A stretch of DNA of 64,000 nucleotides, taken from the NCBI RefSeq assembly GCF_029265695.1, contig NZ_JAJUHW010000005.1, positions 1 to 64,000 on the forward strand, read 5' to 3'. This document shows, piece by piece, positions 60,639 to 64,000 of the stretch (within the stretch, counting starts at the first letter, position 1; every line of letters begins with the position of its first letter). A program made the position numbers and the translations under genes. Origin of the DNA: Gracilinema caldarium. GTDB taxonomy: Bacteria; Spirochaetota; Spirochaetia; Treponematales; Breznakiellaceae. Below the pieces are notes generated by a model, which saw nothing but the letters and a program-made list of their open reading frames with translations, searched no databases and was not told where the DNA came from.

Positions 60639-62371
60639 CGGAATTGCAGCTTGACCCCGCAGTTGCGAAGCTGATCGAATACGCTAAAGAAAAAAAAAGC
60701 CTCTCCTACGATGAACTTTCCGATTTTTTACCGGAACATATCGTCAATTCCGAAAAAATCGAAGAAGTTCTGGCATTGTTAGAAGAAAACAATGTACAGC
60801 TCATCGAAGAAGAAAATCTTTCAGAAGAAGAGGAAGTCGAAGAACACAAGGAACCGGAGACGGAGAAAAAGAGGCTCGTCTATAGCGATAAAGAGTCCTC
60901 TGTTGACGATCCTATTCGCTTGTATCTTCGGGAAATTGGAAAGGAAAGCCTCCTGACCGCAGAGCAGGAAGTGGAACTTTCAAAACAGATGGAAGAAGGG
61001 GAAAATATCATTAAACGGGTAGTCAAAAAATCCGGCATGATAATTCCCGAATATTACGCTATAGCCCAGCGGGCCTTTTCAAAAAAAGATCCGCGGGAAA
61101 TGAATTTGTCTAAAAAAGAAATTACCGAATATATGGCCGAACGGCGCCGGCTCAACCAGTACTATCGGGAAACACTTAAACTTATCGGCCCTGATTTAAA
61201 ACAGTACATGGACATTAAGCGTCATATTCTGGCCCGGGGCGGTGATATTTTTGAAAACCCTGAGCTCACCGAATTACGGAGCAAAATTATGCCCGTACTT
61301 GCGGAAGCGGAAATTCACCCTGAAGAAATCAGTGGTTTTTCAGAAAAATTCGTCCAGGCCGCAAAAAAAATTAAAAAATATAGAAAAGAGCAGGAACGAA
61401 TAGAAAAACGGCTCAGGGTTGGTTCCGTAAAAGAATTGCGGTCCCTGGGACGGGGTCTTACTATTAAAGAAGAACGGGAGCGAATCGAAGAAGAACTGGG
61501 GCTTCCCTCCGATGAAATAAAAGAACTGATACGACACATACAGGTAACCGAGAAAAAGCTTCATCAATTAGAAGCCGAATTCGAAGAACCGATTGAAAAC
61601 ATTAATAAAATGGCCAAGGAAATAAACCGGGGCCGGGTTATGATGAAGAGCGCTAAGGATCGCCTCATAAAGGCCAACCTCAGGCTCGTAGTTTCTATTG
61701 CTAAAAAATATACCAACCGAGGGCTTCACTTCTTTGATCTCGTTCAAGAAGGAAATATCGGTCTTATTAAGGCGGTAGAAAAATTTGAATACCGAAAGGG
61801 ATACAAATTCTCAACCTATGCAACCTGGTGGATCCGGCAGGCTATTACCCGATCCATTTCTGACCAGGCCCGAACTATCCGCGTTCCAGTCCATATGATC
61901 GAACAGATAAATAAGGTGGTGCGCGAATCCCGCCAGCTTATGCAGGTCCTGGGCCGTGAACCGACCGATGAAGAGATCGCAGAACGGCTTGGGTGGACAG
62001 CGCAACGGGTAAAATCGGTTAAAAATGTTGCTCGTGAACCTATATCTCTTGAAACCCCCATTGGTGAGGAAGAAGATTCACTTCTGGGAGATTTTATCGA
62101 AGACAAGGATGTGGAAAATCCAGCAAATCAAACCGCGTTTACCCTGTTGCAAGAACAGCTGCGCACCGTATTGCAAACTCTGCCTCCGCGGGAACAGGAA
62201 GTATTAAAGATGCGGTTTGGCCTCGACGATGGATATTCTCTCACTTTGGAAGAAGTGGGGTTATATTTTAATGTTACACGGGAACGAATCAGACAGATAG
62301 AAGCAAAAGCATTGCGGAGACTCCGACATCCAAAGAGAAGCCGCAGGCTAAAAGATTATCTGGACCACTGA
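60635..62371 (+). CDS. rpoD: Principal sigma factor (sigma70)
   Basis: The housekeeping sigma factor, 578 residues. Region 1.1-like helices are at 1-60, followed by a very acidic linker. Region 1.2 is [26 protein letters not shown]. Region 2 is [37 protein letters not shown] with [20 protein letters not shown]. Regions 3 and 4 end in [32 protein letters not shown]. This fits the TTGACA-17-TATAAT promoters seen in the window. Its stop codon is the first three bases of repeat copy B. Confidence 0.97.
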   Translation: MTELQLDPAVAKLIEYAKEKKSLSYDELSDFLPEHIVNSEKIEEVLALLEENNVQLIEEENLSEEEEVEEHKEPETEKKRLVYSDKESSVDDPIRLYLREIGKESLLTAEQEVELSKQMEEGENIIKRVVKKSGMIIPEYYAIAQRAFSKKDPREMNLSKKEITEYMAERRRLNQYYRETLKLIGPDLKQYMDIKRHILARGGDIFENPELTELRSKIMPVLAEAEIHPEEISGFSEKFVQAAKKIKKYRKEQERIEKRLRVGSVKELRSLGRGLTIKEERERIEEELGLPSDEIKELIRHIQVTEKKLHQLEAEFEEPIENINKMAKEINRGRVMMKSAKDRLIKANLRLVVSIAKKYTNRGLHFFDLVQEGNIGLIKAVEKFEYRKGYKFSTYATWWIRQAITRSISDQARTIRVPVHMIEQINKVVRESRQLMQVLGREPTDEEIAERLGWTAQRVKSVKNVAREPISLETPIGEEEDSLLGDFIEDKDVENPANQTAFTLLQEQLRTVLQTLPPREQEVLKMRFGLDDGYSLTLEEVGLYFNVTRERIRQIEAKALRRLRHPKRSRRLKDYLDH

Positions 62372-62501
62372 GCCAATTTCAAAAGTCGGTCATTTTTGAA
62401 ATTGGCTTTGCGATTGCTTGCGTTTGCGTTGCAACCGCGGCGCTTAATCGCAGATTTCAAGGTAGCTCTTTCAAAACTCCCTGAGTTTTGAAAGAGCTAC
62501 C
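62369..62501. repeat. Modular palindromic repeat, copy B
   Basis: The same architecture as copy A at 22.74 kb. The first hairpin has arms at 62372-62386 and 62392-62406 (one G-T pair). The central module is bounded by GCGATT and AATCGC but is about 20 bp shorter, lacking the inner CAGTTT hairpin. The second hairpin, GGTAGCTCTTTCAAAACTC with its perfect complement, has a 19-bp stem (62461-62479 with 62483-62501) and a 3-nt loop. It starts at the rpoD stop codon and ends about 20 bp before the next ATG, so it lies within the transcript. Confidence 0.85.
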
Positions 62502-62520
62502 ATTAATAGAGGGGAAAAGC

Positions 62521-63372
62521 ATGGTAATGGATGAAGTATTTGATAAGCTGCGGACACTGCAGGATATTCTTTCGCAAAAAATCGAACTGGAACAGGCTAT
62601 CCAGGAAATCCCTAAGATTTTGACCACTCAAGAAGATGTTCTGTCCCGGCTTAAGAAATCGTTTATTGAGAAGAACCAGGAATATGATCGGGTAAAAGCT
62701 AATGTTGCGCAATTTAAGACTCTTTTGGCCGAGGCAGAGGCAAGCAGGGAACGGGCAGAGCGCAACATGGATACCATAACAACCCAGAGGGAGTATGAAG
62801 CGCTTGATAAAGAAATAAAGGATGCGACTGAAAAGGAACAGCAGTACCGGAAGGATCTGCAGCGGGAAGAAAAAAATCTTTCAGTATTAGCTGAGGAACT
62901 TCAGTCCGATGCATCCATGATAGAAGCAGCAGAAAAAGAACTGGCGGAACGCAGAGCAGGGATCGAGTCTGAAATTGCTGAAAAGAAAGCCCAAATCGAA
63001 GCCCTTGTTCAGGAAGAGCAGAACCTTACCCCCGGCCTTGATCCTGAAGTGTTTTTCAAATTTGAACGAATTATCCGTAACAAAATGGGCCTCGGCATTG
63101 TTCCCATAAAGGGCGGGGTCTGCAACGGATGTCATATGATATTGCCAGCCCAGTTTGCAAACCAGGTTCGAATGGGAGAGGAAATTGTCTTCTGTCCTTA
63201 TTGCTCGCGAATTCTCTTCTATGAAGAATCTGAACAGGAAGAACAGGACTTCTTTAATGACGAAGATTCTGGCAGCCTTTCAGATCTGGATGATCTGGAT
63301 ATGGACGAAGAAGAGGAAGACGAAGAAGAGGAAGATGAAGAAGATAAAGTAGATATGGATTACGACGAATGA
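62521..63372 (+). CDS. Coiled-coil protein with C4-type zinc ribbon
   Basis: A 283-residue protein. Residues 5-185 are a long antiparallel coiled coil (LQDILSQKIELEQAIQEIPK, AERNMDTITTQREYEALDKEI). Residues 205-245 form a C4 zinc ribbon with CNGC and CPYC. The last 50 residues are extremely acidic (runs of Asp and Glu). This is the YbgI/CT398-like family of predicted zinc-ribbon nucleic-acid or flagellar-associated factors; its role is not settled. The ATG at 62521 follows GAGGGG; an upstream TTG lies inside the repeat hairpin. RNase P RNA follows. Confidence 0.88.
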   Translation: MVMDEVFDKLRTLQDILSQKIELEQAIQEIPKILTTQEDVLSRLKKSFIEKNQEYDRVKANVAQFKTLLAEAEASRERAERNMDTITTQREYEALDKEIKDATEKEQQYRKDLQREEKNLSVLAEELQSDASMIEAAEKELAERRAGIESEIAEKKAQIEALVQEEQNLTPGLDPEVFFKFERIIRNKMGLGIVPIKGGVCNGCHMILPAQFANQVRMGEEIVFCPYCSRILFYEESEQEEQDFFNDEDSGSLSDLDDLDMDEEEEDEEEEDEEDKVDMDYDE

Positions 63373-63384
63373 TAAGTATTTTAA

Positions 63385-63802
63385 CGATGGATCCGGTTGC
63401 CGCTTATGGCTAGGCTATTGAGCTCAGCCATAAGAGGAAAGTCCGGGCTCCGTAGGGCATAATGCCGGGTAACTCCCGGGCTTAGGAAAAACGCCTGTGC
63501 ATTTTTTCTAAGACAGACAGTGCAACAGAAAGCAAACCGCTAAGCTGAAAAATCGTAAGATTTTTTAGTAAAGTAAGGGTGAAAGGGTGGGGTAAGAGCC
63601 CACCGCGCAGCTGGTAACAGTTGTGGCACGGCAAACCTCATTAGGAGCAAAGTTGAGCAGCGGAATGAAGGGCCCCTTCGCAACTCCGCGGGTAGACTGC
63701 GTTGACAGTATTGGCGACAATACTGCAAGATAGATGGCAACCTGCGGCTCCGTATTTCGGAACCGTTTGACAGAACCCGGCTTATGGATCCATCGTTTTT
63801 TT
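63385..63802 (+). ncRNA. rnpB: RNase P RNA
   Basis: The catalytic RNA of RNase P, which matures tRNA 5' ends. The ends pair as P1 (CGATGGATCC with GGATCCATCG). Universal segments are present in order: GAGGAAAGTCCGGGCTCC near 63434, ACAGAAAGCAAACCGC near 63524, AAGGGTGAAAGGGTGGGGTAAGAGCCCACCGC near 63575, and AGAACCCGGCTTAT near 63773. The length of about 411 nt and the layout indicate the bacterial A type. Seven T residues after the P1 arm can serve as terminator. Confidence 0.95.
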
Positions 63803-63805
63803 ACG

Positions 63806-63835
63806 TTGACTTTTTATATAAAAAAGGGTTATATC
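63806..63835 (+). promoter_or_regulatory. Promoter before the last gene
   Basis: TTGACT (63806-63811) and TATATC (63830-63835) with an 18-bp spacer, in an AT-rich stretch. The ATG begins 10 nt after the -10 box without a ribosome site. Confidence 0.5.
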
Positions 63836-63844
63836 TTAGCAATC

Positions 63845-64000
63845 ATGTTTTCTCGCTCCCGATCTTCCTATGCTGTTAATATACTCAGAAAGAGAGCCAT
63901 AAAACTTGTTGTGTTTTTGGCAGCAATCGTATTTGCAGGTGTATCGATTTTTTTATTTGTCCGTCATAACAGAATAGAGAAAGCATCGAGCAGAAGTCAT
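63845..64000 (+). CDS. Membrane-anchored protein, N-terminal part (runs off the window)
   Basis: Fifty-two residues are visible. A basic start (MFSRSRSSYAVNILRKRAIK) is followed by one hydrophobic helix (LVVFLAAIVFAGVSIFLFV) and a basic stretch (RHNRIEKASSRSH), which suggests a single-pass inner-membrane protein with its C-terminal part outside the cytoplasm. The family cannot be told from this part. The frame is open to the last base. Confidence 0.6.
   Translation, partial: MFSRSRSSYAVNILRKRAIKLVVFLAAIVFAGVSIFLFVRHNRIEKASSRSH

Noticed and set aside
63540-63740. Minus-strand small frame within the RNase P RNA
   Set aside because: The region is fully explained by conserved RNase P RNA elements.

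Overview
This 64 kb window reads as chromosomal DNA of a spirochaete of the Treponema group. The evidence is dense overlapping operons, relaxed spirochaetal lipoboxes, a HEAT/TPR/lipoprotein-rich envelope gene set, and the gene orders rpsF-ssb-rpsR-DUF2232-rplI-dnaB, rpsB-tsf-frr-uppS-cdsA-dxr-rseP and mltG-dnaG-rpoD-zinc ribbon-rnpB. Base composition looks intermediate, and biosynthetic genes (aroB, aroH, dxr) are present, which fits a free-living or gut treponeme better than a reduced pathogen. The species is not determined. No rRNA operon, prophage, transposase or CRISPR array was seen.

Region 1 (1-9.0 kb, minus strand) is an accessory locus. A LoaP/NusG-like antiterminator heads a run of overlapping genes: a soluble CapD-type nucleotide-sugar dehydratase, a DegT-family sugar aminotransferase, and three subunits of a xanthine-dehydrogenase-type molybdenum hydroxylase with unusual cofactor motifs. 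A second unit (winged-helix regulator, aroB, an outer-membrane POTRA protein running off the edge) follows. Region 2 (9-25 kb) holds an exported protein, a DPBB/SPOR envelope protein, secA, a lipoprotein followed by NAD(P)HX repair, membrane proteins, a NUDIX enzyme, a frameshifted DUF445 gene, rlmN, TPR proteins, rsmD and a flavoprotein.

Region 3 (25-37.6 kb) is core information processing. The plus strand carries the ribosomal S6-SSB-S18-L9-DnaB cluster. The minus strand carries rpsB-tsf-frr-uppS-cdsA-dxr-rseP, preceded by maf. Region 4 (37.7-46.7 kb) has tRNA-Arg, a seven-helix receptor fused to an adenylate cyclase, and a DUF72 / catalytically degenerate Y-family polymerase / DnaE2-like operon that resembles an SOS mutasome. 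Region 5 (46.7-64 kb) has coaD, rpmF-acpP-rnc, cca, thiN, a HIT protein, aroH, tRNA-Thr and tRNA-Tyr, a giant FlgD-Ig/OmpA surface protein, mltG-dnaG-rpoD, and the RNase P RNA.

Three genome-wide style signals stand out. First, there is a modular palindromic repeat of about 130-150 bp with two 15-19 bp hairpins, in two good copies (22.74 and 62.37 kb) and two remnants. Second, promoters with near-consensus -35/-10 boxes repeatedly place the -10 box only 5-10 nt before an ATG that lacks a Shine-Dalgarno sequence, which suggests leaderless mRNAs at seven transcription-unit heads. Third, the LoaP-headed locus joins sugar modification to a molybdenum hydroxylase. Within operons, start codons are normally coupled by ATGA or TAATG overlaps or preceded by AGGAGG-like sites.
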